Assembly (NCBI RefSeq): GCF_021155765.1 | Contig: NC_060117.1 | Span: 523,001-587,000, forward strand | Source of the DNA: Diprion similis | Lineage: Eukaryota; Arthropoda; Insecta; Hymenoptera; Diprionidae | Length of the DNA: 64,000 bases | Direction of reading: 5' to 3' | In this document: positions 27,001 through 38,100 of the stretch, in pieces | Layout: the number at the start of each line of letters is the position of its first letter | Numbering within the stretch: the first letter of the stretch is position 1 | Notes under the pieces: generated by a model | What the model saw: only the letters and a program-made list of their open reading frames with translations | What the model was told of the DNA's origin: nothing | Databases searched by the model: none | Translations under genes and position numbers: made by a program

Positions 27001-29215
27001 AGAGAAATGACGACGAAAATCATGAGTTTTTCGGCTGTAACTTTTTAGCTATCGCTCGCAGCGTATTGGAACTGCGCTTAATCGATTCCTCTCGCGAAAA
27101 TACGTCGGGATAGGGCATGCAAAAGTTGATTGCAGCACTTTTCGGAATCGTCGAAATTTTCGCCAAAAATCCAAAGGGGTAAGCCTTACTTTTTTGGTTA
27201 TTTTCGGAGACGAAAATTTCTCGTCTCGGAATCGATTTGTATGACCATCTCTAGAGTATTTCGACCCCCAGGAACTCGGAAAAAACATAAAAAAGAGCGT
27301 AGGACCAGCAACAGAGAAATGACGACGAAAATCATGAGTTTTTCGGCTGTAACTTTTTAGCTATCGCTCGCAGCGTATTGGGACTGCGCTTAATCGATTC
27401 CTCTCGCGAAAATACGTCAGGATAGGGCATGCAAAAGTTGATTGCAGCACTTTTCGGAATCGTCGAAATTTTCGCCAAAAATCCAAAGGGGTAAGCCTTA
27501 CTTTTTTGGTCATTTTCGGAGCCAAAAATTTCTCGTCCCGGAATCGAATTGTATGACCATCTCTAGAGTACTTCGACCCCCAGGAACTCGGAAAAAACAT
27601 AAAAAAGAGCGTAGGATCAGCAGCAGAGAAATGACGAGGAAAATCATGAGTTTTTCGGCTGTAACTTTTCAGCTATCGCTCGCAGCGTATTGGGACTGCG
27701 CTTAATCGATTCCTCCCGCGAAAATACGTCGGGATAGGGCATGCAAAAGTTGATTGCAGCACTTTTCGGAATCGTCGAAATTTTCGCCAAAAATCCAAAG
27801 GGGTAAGCCTTACTTTTTTGGTCATTTTCGGAGCCGAAAATTTCTCGTCTCGGAATCGATTTGTATGACCATCTCTAGAGTAATTCGACCCCCAGGAACT
27901 CGGAAAAAACATAAAAAAGAGCGTAGGATCAGCAGCAGAGAAATGACGACGAAAATCATGAGTTTTTCGGCTGTAACTTTTTAGCTGTCGCTCGCAGCGT
28001 ATTAGGACTACGCTTAATCGATTCCTCTCGCGAAAATACGTCGGGATAGGGCATGCAAAAGTTGATTGCAGCACTTTTCGGAATCGTCGAAATTTTCGCC
28101 AAAAATCCAAAGGGGTAAGCCTTACTTTTTTGGTCATTTTCGGAGCCAAAAATTTCTCGTCTCGGAATCGAATTGTATGACCATCTCTAGAGTACTTCGA
28201 CCCCCAGGAACTCGGAAAAAACATAAAAAAGAGCGTAGGATCAGCAGCAGAGAAATGACGACGAAAATCATGAGTTTTTCGGCTGTAACTTTTCAGCTAT
28301 CGCTCGCAGCGTATTGGGACTGCGCTTAATCGATTCCTCTCGCGAAAATACGTCGGGATAGGGCATGCAAAAGTTGATTGCCGCACTTTTCGGAATCGTC
28401 GAAATTTTCGCCATAAATCCAAAGGGGTAAGCCTTACTTTTTTGGTCATTTTCGGAGCCAAAAATTTCTCGTCTCGGAATCGATTTGTATGACCATCTCT
28501 AGAGTACTTCGACCCCCAGGAACTCGGAAAAAACATAAAAAAGAGCGTAGGATCAGCAGCAGAGAAATGACGACGAAAATCATGAGTTTTTCGGCTGTAA
28601 CTTTTCAGCTATCGCTCGCAGCGTATTGGGACTGCGCTTAATCGATTCCTCTCGCGAAAATACGTCGGGATAGGGCATGCAAAAGTTGATTGCAGCACTT
28701 TTCGGAATCGTCGAAATTTTCGCCAAAAATCCAAAGGGGTAAGCCTTACTTTTTTGGTCATTTTCGGAGCCGAAAATTTTTCGTTTCGGAATCTATTTGT
28801 ATGACCATCTCTGGAGTAATTCGACCCCAGGAACTCGGAAAAAACATCAAAAAGTGCGTAGGACCAGCAGCAGAGAAATGACGATGAAAATCATGAGTTT
28901 TCTGGCTGTAACTTTTCAGCTATCACTCGCACCGTATTGGGACTGCGCCTAATCGATTCCTCTCGCAAAATTACGTCGGAATAGGGCATGCAAAAATTGA
29001 CTGCAGCACTTCTCAGAACCGTCGAAATTTTCGCCAGAAATACAAAGGGGTAAGCCCCACTTTCTTAGCGATCGTCGGAACTGAAAATTTTTGGCCTTCT
29101 AATCGATTTGTATGACCCCTTTCTGACTACTTGGAACCCTAGGAACTCAAAAAACACATGAAAAACAGCGTAGGACCAAAAGCACAGAAACGACTATCAA
29201 AATCCGCAGTTTTTG
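9041..29215 (+). repeat. 312-bp satellite DNA array, about 65 head-to-tail monomers with higher-order repeats
   Basis: The monomer repeats with a period of exactly 312 bp; the same landmark (GATTGCAGCACTTTTCGG) recurs every 312 bases from about 9343 to 28687 with essentially no indels. Fixed landmarks in each unit are AAGGGGTAAGCCTTACTTT, ATCGATTTGTATGACCATC, TCTCTAGAGT, CAGGAACTCGGAAAAAACA, CGGCTGTAACTTTT, CTCTCGCGAAAATACGTC and GGGCATGCAAAAG. A small set of diagnostic sites (CGGAGCCG/CGGAGCCA/CGGAGACG; ATCGATTTG/ATCGAATTG/ATCCATTTG; GAGTAATT/GAGTATTT/GAGTACTT; TTTTTAGCT/TTTTCAGCT) defines monomer classes arranged in repeating blocks. The final copies after about 28770 are diverged. No CENP-B box was seen in the consensus. 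Short frames of 76 to 87 codons (plus) and 79 codons (minus) occur in nearly every copy but resemble no known protein, so I treat them as incidental. Confidence 0.98.
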
Positions 29216-29312
29216 TGTAATTAGAGGCAATCAATATCACGCAACTTAAGAGTGTCTAATTATGGGCAACCTTTATTTTTCCCTTACGTCACACTGACTA
29301 ATTATAGGCAAC

Positions 29313-29601
29313 CACACCTGTTCACTAGACCTTCTCACCTTAGATTTTCTCTCGATACCAGGAGCAATTTTCGGCTGAAATTTCTCCGATTCGCCTGATT
29401 TCAAGCGGCTGTAGCATGTAAGCAAGCGATAACGTGTCTTCTCAAGCAAGCAGGCATGCATTAAGATACGCAGTATCAACGTCGCAAGCAGTCAATCAAT
29501 CAGTCCCTGATTTTGGAAGACCTCCTCGGCTCAGAAGTTCTCCCGATACCAGGAGCAATTTTCGGTATATATTTCCCCGAATAGCCTAATTGTAAGTGGA
29601 T
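29313..29601 (+). repeat. Imperfect tandem duplication with about 191-bp spacing
   Basis: The phrase CGATACCAGGAGCAATTTTCGG occurs at 29353 and again at 29544, each preceded by GACC..CTC and followed by a similar ATTTC(T/C)CCGA..GCCTAATT/GCCTGATT segment. The spacing is about 191 bp. It sits just outside the satellite and is a different sequence family. Confidence 0.75.
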
Positions 29602-29689
29602 TGCATATTTACAATTAATCAATCAGTCAAATCTATCTATCTATCTACACTGTATTATGCTTCAATACACGAATATGCAAGCGATTGTA

Positions 29690-30330
29690 CGCATGTGTCA
29701 TAATGTGGTGTGGTATAATTCGTTGTTCCATACTCTTGTGCGATTATGTGTAGAAGGTGTGTCATAATTATGTGTAGAATAATTCGTGTGGTATCTTGAT
29801 GTTTCATTTATTCTTTCATTCATGTAGCACATTACACAAGAACAATGCAATACTTTAAGGCGTCACATTATATTCTACAGTGATGCACCTTTGTGCAGCT
29901 GGTATAGCTTACATATCTGATAAAACCTATAACTACAGAAGTATGTTATACCCTTAAAAAAAGGTAGTTACAATGGTTGGATACATGCTTAATTACATTT
30001 TATGATCTTACCTTTAGTATCTGATGTTCAGAATTCACTTTTGCCAATTGAAAATTGTAGTTGCATAGTAGATATGTCCAATATACAGTTTGTCAACATT
30101 TGGTCAACATGGCCATTATGGTTAACACCTTCTTTGATATAATACATGTAGAACAATTTCGTGTGGTATAGTTACGTGTAGAATAATATTGTGTGGCATG
30201 ATAATGTGTACTATAAATTCTCGTGATACAATGACGTGTAGAAAAATTTTATACGGTATAATTAAATTTAGGATAATTTTATGTAGTATGATCATATCTA
30301 GATTGAATTTGTGTAAAACAATTTTGCCAG
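29690..30330 (+). repeat. Degenerate 30-bp minisatellite
   Basis: Six consecutive 30-bp units from 30146 to 30325 follow the pattern GTGTAGAATAATTTTGTGTG then GTATAATNAC. Scattered related words (GTGTGGTATAATTCG, GTGTAGAATAATTCG) at 29705-29800 suggest that an older, larger array has been interrupted. It is AT-rich and non-coding. Confidence 0.75.
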
Positions 30331-31314
30331 GTATGCCATACGGTTAATAATGTGTAGAGGTATTTGGTGTGACATAATCACACGTGTGTATTAATTATGC
30401 CATGAATGTGGGAAACCTTATCACTCAATACTTTCATGTCTCTCCTGCATGCCATTCCTCATTATTGTTAACATATAAGTTATATAGTGCAACGAAACGT
30501 ACCTGCATTCAGGCAACCGAGCACGAACACTCGCTGCGTCAGATCGTCACGATTAGGCGCTCTTTGATGATATGGTGATCTTTTCAATCAGGCTTGTACA
30601 TACGAAAAGTGCAAGTCTAGGCGCATTTTTCGAATTTCTAACAGTTCGATGAATGAAAAAAAACCGACTTAAAAATTAATTCTAATACAAATTAAGCTTG
30701 CCACAAAAATGTATGGAACATATTACTTTTTGAAAAATACCAGAATCAATCTACGAAGACAATACATACAGTGTTGACATAGCTGAGAACCCGAAAAATT
30801 TCTTACATATATTCTCCGCTGTTGATCCTATGAAGTTCCAGCTGTCTTGCATTTATTAGAATTCAATCATTGACTATAGGGTCACGAATCGAATCGCAAA
30901 CAAATCGACTTTGAAACAAATTAAAAGTTTCCAAAAAATTGCAAATAAATGACTGTTACCGCAATAATCTTTTCTGGCAAAACTTGACATGATTTTTAAA
31001 AAACTCAATATTCTTCCAGCTACTATGGTTGCAAATGATCTCTGAGAGCCAATTTTTTGTGAAACAAGGAAAATCAAAAACATGTCCTTTTTCTGAGTCA
31101 CGTTCGCTAAAATTCAAGTGATTCCGAAAAATACAACCTTAACGTATACATTGAGATAACGATGTCATTTGATTCGAAGTAACTTCGAGATAGGATTCAA
31201 AAGTCACGACACAGTTACTTAGAGCTATTGATCCTGAGAATAAAGTTCATTATAATCCATTCAAATAGAGGACCCTCAAGGTATGAACGACAAAGTAAAA
31301 TTAATTGAACAAGC

Positions 31315-31372
31315 CATAATAATAATAATCGTAATAATAATAGTAATAATAATAAAAATAACAACAACAACA
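31315..31372. repeat. (AAT)n/(AAC)n microsatellite
   Basis: Mostly AAT units with interruptions (TCGTAAT, TAGTAAT), changing to AAC units at the right end. Confidence 0.85.
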
Positions 31373-32072
31373 CCATATGGAGATAAGTATCACAAGTAAT
31401 TGTCCTTAAGTATATGTATTTGTTTATTTTTACGACGGATGTCATCAAACTTGAAAATTTAATAAAAATATTCACAATCATCATTCTTCCGCTTTCACTC
31501 GCATTCGTTTCATCCCGCATCTAATATATAACGGTCAACTCATCAGGCAAAATTTTCGTCTTTAAAATTTGCCCATCAATATTTAAAGACGCACGTAAGC
31601 TAATATTATCAGCTTCAAAACCAGCTTCGCTTGAAGTTCTTTCAAGTCAATTATATTCACTGACGGCATGTTACTGCGCGTGTGCAGAGGATGGATAGGT
31701 GTATCAGTTACATGTACTTCTATCGACGAGCTTGCTTCCGTATGTTTGTAGACATGTATATGTACATTCAGTTAATAATAATCATTATTATCAATAACAA
31801 CGATAATCGATTACTACGAGTAACTCGTTTTACTATTTGAAGTCGACGTTAATGCCAGTATTGCCGTGTGACCATTGGGACAGGTAATATCAAGAATTAC
31901 CAACATTTTTCGAATGGTGTTCACATGAATTGAGAGATTCTGTGTAATCATAAAGAGGACAAGGTAACAGACAAGTGAGAGCTTATTAATATCTCGATTT
32001 ACATCATAATTTGAGATGTAGTAGAGCAGTTATGGTAATTCATCTATTCCCTGGTATTAACGTTGAATGAAA

Positions 32073-32078
32073 TTTATT
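32073..32078 (-). other. Likely MTA polyadenylation signal
   Basis: AATAAA on the minus strand, about 100 bases beyond the MTA stop codon at 32179-32177. Its position suits a short 3' UTR; no transcript evidence was available. Confidence 0.5.
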
Positions 32079-32176
32079 TCTCAACTCCTTGCCGATCGGT
32101 GAGCCCGAATATAGGGCATTCAAAATTTATTGTTGTAATCATCATCATTAACATCTTCACCGTATTATCACGACAT

Positions 32177-35100
32177 CTAATCGAGAATGACGACCATGTC
32201 GTCGCCTCGTTGAGCCTTTTGAACAGGAGGTGCCGAATGGTGAGGGGGCGGCAGTCGACGCCACGGTTTGCGCGCCGCCCGTCGTAGTTCCACTGACGAC
32301 AGCGATCTTCTAACTCTCCTGCAGAAAACACAAATAAACAAGAGAAAATATTACTAAAAACATACCTCTTATCAAATCATCAATAATCCCTGGTTCATTT
32401 TTCTACAACAGTGTTTTCCTGCCAAACATACTCTGGAATAATAAACTGGCCTCGGTTAGTCAATAAATATTAAAAATAAACAACCGTGTTTGCTGAATGA
32501 ATCAGGGATTAAAATTCAAATTGAGTATACCGACTTGGCCTGATCGGAGGCCCGGAAGTAGACATCGTCGGGTGCATCCATCCAAGAGATAACTTGTTTC
32601 CGTGCGTTGCTTCGAGAAATTGGTGCTTGACCTCCATGGAGATGGGTAGGTGGATGAGGTGCCGCTCTACCATTTAGTGGAGAAGGTAAAGGCATTGCCG
32701 CGGGAGTCGAGTGTTCCAAGGTACTCTTAGAATGCAGATGCTGCGAATGATGAGCTCTTTTCGCAGGCGGACCGCCAGAAAGACCAGCATTCAGAGCGAT
32801 TCCTCAAATCAAATGATGATCTTATTACAATTATTCCGATGCAGCACAAACGCATTGAAATTAACGTTTAGGCAGACATGGAACATCTTTGCGTGTCGAT
32901 GTGCTAAGCGCAAGTTTGAAAAACTTTTAAAACTTTCAAAAAATCCCGAGTACCGAGAATATAAAGAAGCATCCTATCAAAAATGACACACTTCAGAGAT
33001 ACAAATGGTGAAGTCGTGTCCAGCTATGCAGGTTTTAAACTACGTATCTTGAAGTTACGGATCGGAATGCAGGTATGTATTTTTCCACCTGGTATACACT
33101 ATTTTCATTAAGACCCATCGATAATATTTTAAATGCAATTGAGTTCTGTACTTTAATATTGAAAAAACATTTTTGTAAAAGAATGGAATAAGTATAAATC
33201 GGACGAATATTCACATCAGTTGTGCCAATAGAACTTGATTAGTCATTACCTTCGTCCCAGTCCACATCCGAGTAAAAGCCAACAAACATAGAAATTTCAC
33301 AGTATTTATATTGTTCCAAGAAATTTAGGTATTTCAAAATAATGGTGCTCACCATCGGATCCATTTATTTCATCAAACGGCGGTCGCGTGCGTTTCAGAA
33401 TAGTCTGCTGCACCTGTAGCGATGGCTGGGGTTGAGGGGTCAAAGGTAGCCTATCTGCCTCAGGTTTGTTGGGAACTCTCTCGTACAGAAGGCTGCCGTC
33501 TATGAAGACAGATGGGATTAGAATTCAGCGAATGTGTGGTTGAGATGCTATGTAATCGAAAAATGAACGATAATATTATAGCAAATTGGCTTTTCGTACC
33601 AGGCGCCTTGGGAGGTCTTGGAAAGAAGACGCGATCGGGTTGTTTCCGTTGAGCGGGTGATGTAAGGGTGAGCCAATCCCAATCGCCAGGTTGCCTCGGA
33701 GAGGGATGATCGCCGAGTCGTGTAGCGATGTCGGTTACGCGAGGACGCGGTCTGGGTCGCGTTGCTCTGGCGAGGATTCTGAGTTCCCCGGGAGTTTTCG
33801 TCGCCAATTGCGGCGAGGCGCATAAATGCCTGAGAGGTGTGGCGTTGACCGGTTGATGTGGTGCACGAGCAGCGTGACGTGTACGCAATTGAGCAGCACA
33901 AAGCCTACGCGCGGCACGCGCTAGCGCGGAAGTGCGTAGATAAAAAGCGGATCGCGTCTTCATGACGGGACGCGGCGAGCCACCCCCGGCACCTCCCCCT
34001 CCACCTCCGCCACCTCCGACACCGACGCCAACGCCCGTCCCGCGCAGGTCGACGCCATGCGCGCTCGCGTAGTGTCGGCTCAAGTGGGCCTTCAATTTGA
34101 ATTCTTTTCCACAAGACGGTATGCTGCACCGATGCGGTCTGTGGGCGCCTACCGCTCCTTTACCCTCCTCATCGGAACCAGTACCACCTACTCCCGCACC
34201 GACAGAACCCACTCGTTTCCTCTCAGAGTCGACATCATCTATACGCGATGGTACCTGCGGACATTTGGGATGTGTATCTTGCCTTATAAAATTTCGATGG
34301 AAAGTTGGACCAAATGAAATTGCACAAATTACCTTCAGACCTCCGTACTTTTTCCAGTAGGTCCAACAAGACTGGCAGAGTCTGCACTGCATATGGGACG
34401 GCCCCCAAGCGTACCATTGTCCGCTTTGCATGCCTTGACAGCTTTCGCACGCTTTACTGCTACCAACACCAGGTACTAGCAGCGCCCCCACATCTCCAGG
34501 TACGTTCCCATTGCTACTGCCATTGAGTATGTTTGGCAATTTTCCATTGCTGTTATTGTTATTGATTCCCAATGGTATCACAGTGGTGGTCGATGGTGCT
34601 GACGCGGTACCCGATGGTGGTTTATTATAATTTGGTATGTATACTTGTTTCAGCTTACTCTCAGCCTCTACCGCTTTAACACGTTTTTGTTGTACATAAC
34701 GATCCGTTGTCTTCCACATGTAGTAGTACTCGATTACATTTTTCAACGTCTTCCAGGGTAACTAGTATCATAGAAGAGAATATATCATCATTATTTTTAC
34801 TTTCATAATTCAAATATATTGAAAAATTTCAGTGTTAAGAGAGAACAGAGGAAGTAACGAAAGAGTTCCACGGAAATATATAAATATGCCATTAAAAATA
34901 CTGGATAGTCAAACTTACAAAGTCCTGGCGAATGTCGGAAAAGTCTTTGCCGTACTTGTCAAGAGCCTCCTCGAAGAGGTTTGCCTCCGAGGCGCTCCAT
35001 TCCTCCATTTCATCTCTGCATAATACAGGACCAGAACTGGGCACTAATGACGACATGGCTTTTGCAACGTCATAATTGTGCCGATGCAAAGTGTCCATGG

Positions 35101-38100
35101 CGTGAAACTGTGATAATAATGAAAATAATATTCAGTTTAATTTAGTTGAGATTTCATGTGTTGATAAGTTAAATCTACAAGCCAGACAATGAGAAAGACA
35201 ACGGTGAGGATATTAAATATCACTCTGGACACTGCACTCCGTATATTATTAAAGATTTGGTTAAAAGATTGTACAGAATTGAACTATTCCACCAGAATTT
35301 CTCTGGTGGATTAGATCATCGAGCTTACTCACAAGCGTAATATCTCTAGAAGCAGCAGCCGCAGACATGTGAAGAGAAGGTTGTTTAACGGAAGAAGAAC
35401 AATCTAGGGCACGAGCAAAAGTGCCCACTGAGCGGCTGACGACAAGAAATTGATCTATTTGGCGATCGGTCAGCGAATGGCGAGGAGTCCAAACCAATGT
35501 TTCTAGATCCTGGAGTCTTCGGGGGTCTGTCTCTTTTTCTGCCGGTGTCAAAGGAGCGGAAGTGATTCCATCCGCCTGGTAGCGGCTACCAACCCTGATT
35601 TCCCCTAAAGAAACAAGCAAGAGCCCAATAGAATTCACAATAACTTACGAACAATATACCTGCTATTCGAAATACTAAGAATTTATTCAAGTCTATTTGC
35701 AGCTGTAGCTGAATAACCAAAAATGTATCAATAACAAAAACTCAACGTCCCTTTGCAAGTTGTTCATTTTAAAATAATCAATTAGTAAATGCAGTTCATT
35801 ACCTTTGTCAGCGAGTAAAGTTCTCTGCGCCGGATCGAAAACGAGGCAGTAGAAAAAGGAATCTTCTTTGTTTAGGTAACTTAGCAACGACTCCGTCTCA
35901 TTCAATAGAGTAACACAACATTTTCCCCTTATATGAGTTGCAGGCATCGTTTCAACCTGGCGCGACAAAAACAACTCTCGGTGTTTCATCTGGTGTCGTT
36001 GCTTGACGCTAAGATCGCCCACTCCCCCACTTCCTATCGACCCTTCGTCCATACCTGTGGTCATAAATAATAAATCACCATAAATTAATGCCGCATCAAA
36101 ACATCAATGCTGATGGTAATATACATAAATGCAATTGTGTGACAAAAAGGTATAATTATTCTCACTTTCACTTTGTAGAATAATCGCATCAGATAATATT
36201 CAGTCCATAAAAAAATAACAAAAAAAAAACCTGTTTACTCGCTGCCCGTGTATGTCGGAAGTAATGCTTTGATCACAGAGAATAAAAAAAAAACATCTGT
36301 ATATAATCAGAGATGGACAAAAAGTTTCACGTCTGAAAAATATGAACGTTGAAAAAATACTTGTTCAAGTATTATTTTTCAAATGTGTAATCAAACTATA
36401 TTTAACTATCCATCATGGTAGCGGATGCGTACCTGGAGTTAATTAAATTATCCCTTTTTTCAAGTGTGGAATATTGTTGTTCATCAAGTAGCAGCCTCAG
36501 ATTACTAAAGAATCATCATGACACGTGGTGGGATTTGTCACTATTTGTATGCAGGGAGTTACAGGCAGAAATACAAAAATAGTGATTTAGTAGATTTTAA
36601 TTTGTCGTGAATAACGAGGTGATGGATCAAAAAATATTGAAAGGCATTATTTATTATGGAAATGAAGAAAATTAATGAAACCAGTTGAAAAAACACCGTA
36701 CATACAAACTTGTGTGACAGAAGAAAAAAAAAAATGTTGCGGATCTCATTACTCGTACATAAATGCAGAGAAACAGATGCAATGCTACAGCCATAATACT
36801 TCAGAGAAGCAGCATCGATTAATATCCAACTATTGTGTCACTTCGCCCTTACAGTGATTCGAATCTAGACTATTGATCACCACCAAGATTACAAAGTATT
36901 TTAATTAATCCCACCCTTGAGTCAGTAGCCGTGGATCATCATCGGCTGCCACTACTGATGAACGCAAAGGAAAACTTGGAAAAGAAACGTTTCATTGCCA
37001 AAAGAAAATTAACGAGTGTAAGGCGCTAGATCCCTGTCTTTCAATCAAACAGCGGACAAAGCAATATTGTTTTTGCCAATAATTATGAAAATTATATCAA
37101 TTCTTATCGAGATAAGATACGGCTCTCGCATTCCCGTTAATGACGGCGATTACATAATTCATAAACGTGATAGCAATTGCATTTGAATCTTCAAAATTCT
37201 ATCTTATTTGAGTCTTAAAATAGTGTTTAGTGTAACCAAAATCACTTATTTCGGAATGAGAGCTTTAACTCGATAAATGCCATTGTTGCATTTGTTCATT
37301 ATTAAGTTTGTATGTTATATGCCTTGGGCAAAAAATTAATTTTGCTAGCTGACTCACCATGGGGCTCCTGGGCCTCTGAAAGCGGAGCCTTCAGCCAACC
37401 ACCTTTACCTCCCGCTTTGGCTGTAGTTTTCGCACCGATCCCAACGCTATCTCTACCAGTCAAATCCTTAGTCGAATCCGGATTCTCCAGCTTTTGAATC
37501 TGGGTGATAGCAGGGGAATCTGACCTTTGCTGCTCCACGCTTGCCACTGGAATTTTCGTGAGAAATTCAGTTAATCTTTGTTTTTATTTCTGACCTTGTG
37601 TTTCCAAGAATTTTCAAAGTCATTAAAAGCAACACCATTAACGTCAAGGCAAACACATACCTAAGAACATTGCAGCATATCTATGCTCAGATGTTGTCAA
37701 ATGTTCATTGAAATTTTATCTGAATAACGATAGTATTACTAGAACTTTGACATCACTCGGGCAAGGAGTGTGCACCTTAGAAAATTCAACTGTGCTGACA
37801 CTGTCTGTCGAGTGTACTTAATCGGGAATTCATACCGGAAGAGTACAACCAGTTTATTTCTTAAATATATATGCTGACACCGTACTAAAATATATGAATT
37901 CTATTCATTTCCAGATACTTTTCCAATTAATATATGGAAATTATTAGAAACAAATGATGGTTGATGTAATGATCGTGAGGTAATTTTTATATAATTCGAC
38001 TGAAGCAGCACAAACTTACATTGATGCTTGTCAGCAAGCATAATTAAAGTCGATGGAAGATCCCGCCGCCTGAAGAAACACATCACCTTTGCTTCAACAT

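Larger units (their letters stand above)
30330..32176. other. Intergenic DNA between satellite flank and MTA 3' end
   Basis: No conserved coding frame is seen. It contains an AAT/AAC microsatellite at about 31315-31372 and AT-rich unique-looking DNA. The MTA 3' UTR should start below 32177; a minus-strand AATAAA lies at 32073-32078. Confidence 0.55.

Noticed and set aside
9346-28881. Repeated 76- to 87-codon and 79-codon frames as a tandem gene family
   Set aside because: Frames occur on both strands of the same satellite monomer, resemble no protein, and lack start context or splice structure.
9041-29215. CRISPR-like or rDNA-spacer-like repeat
   Set aside because: Monomers are directly abutting 312-bp units without unique spacers, in a eukaryotic genome, and no rRNA sequence is nearby.
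9041-29215. CENP-B box in the monomer
   Set aside because: The consensus has no site fitting TTCGNNNNANNCGGG on either strand by eye; the only CGGG (in ACGTCGGGA) lacks the required upstream bases.
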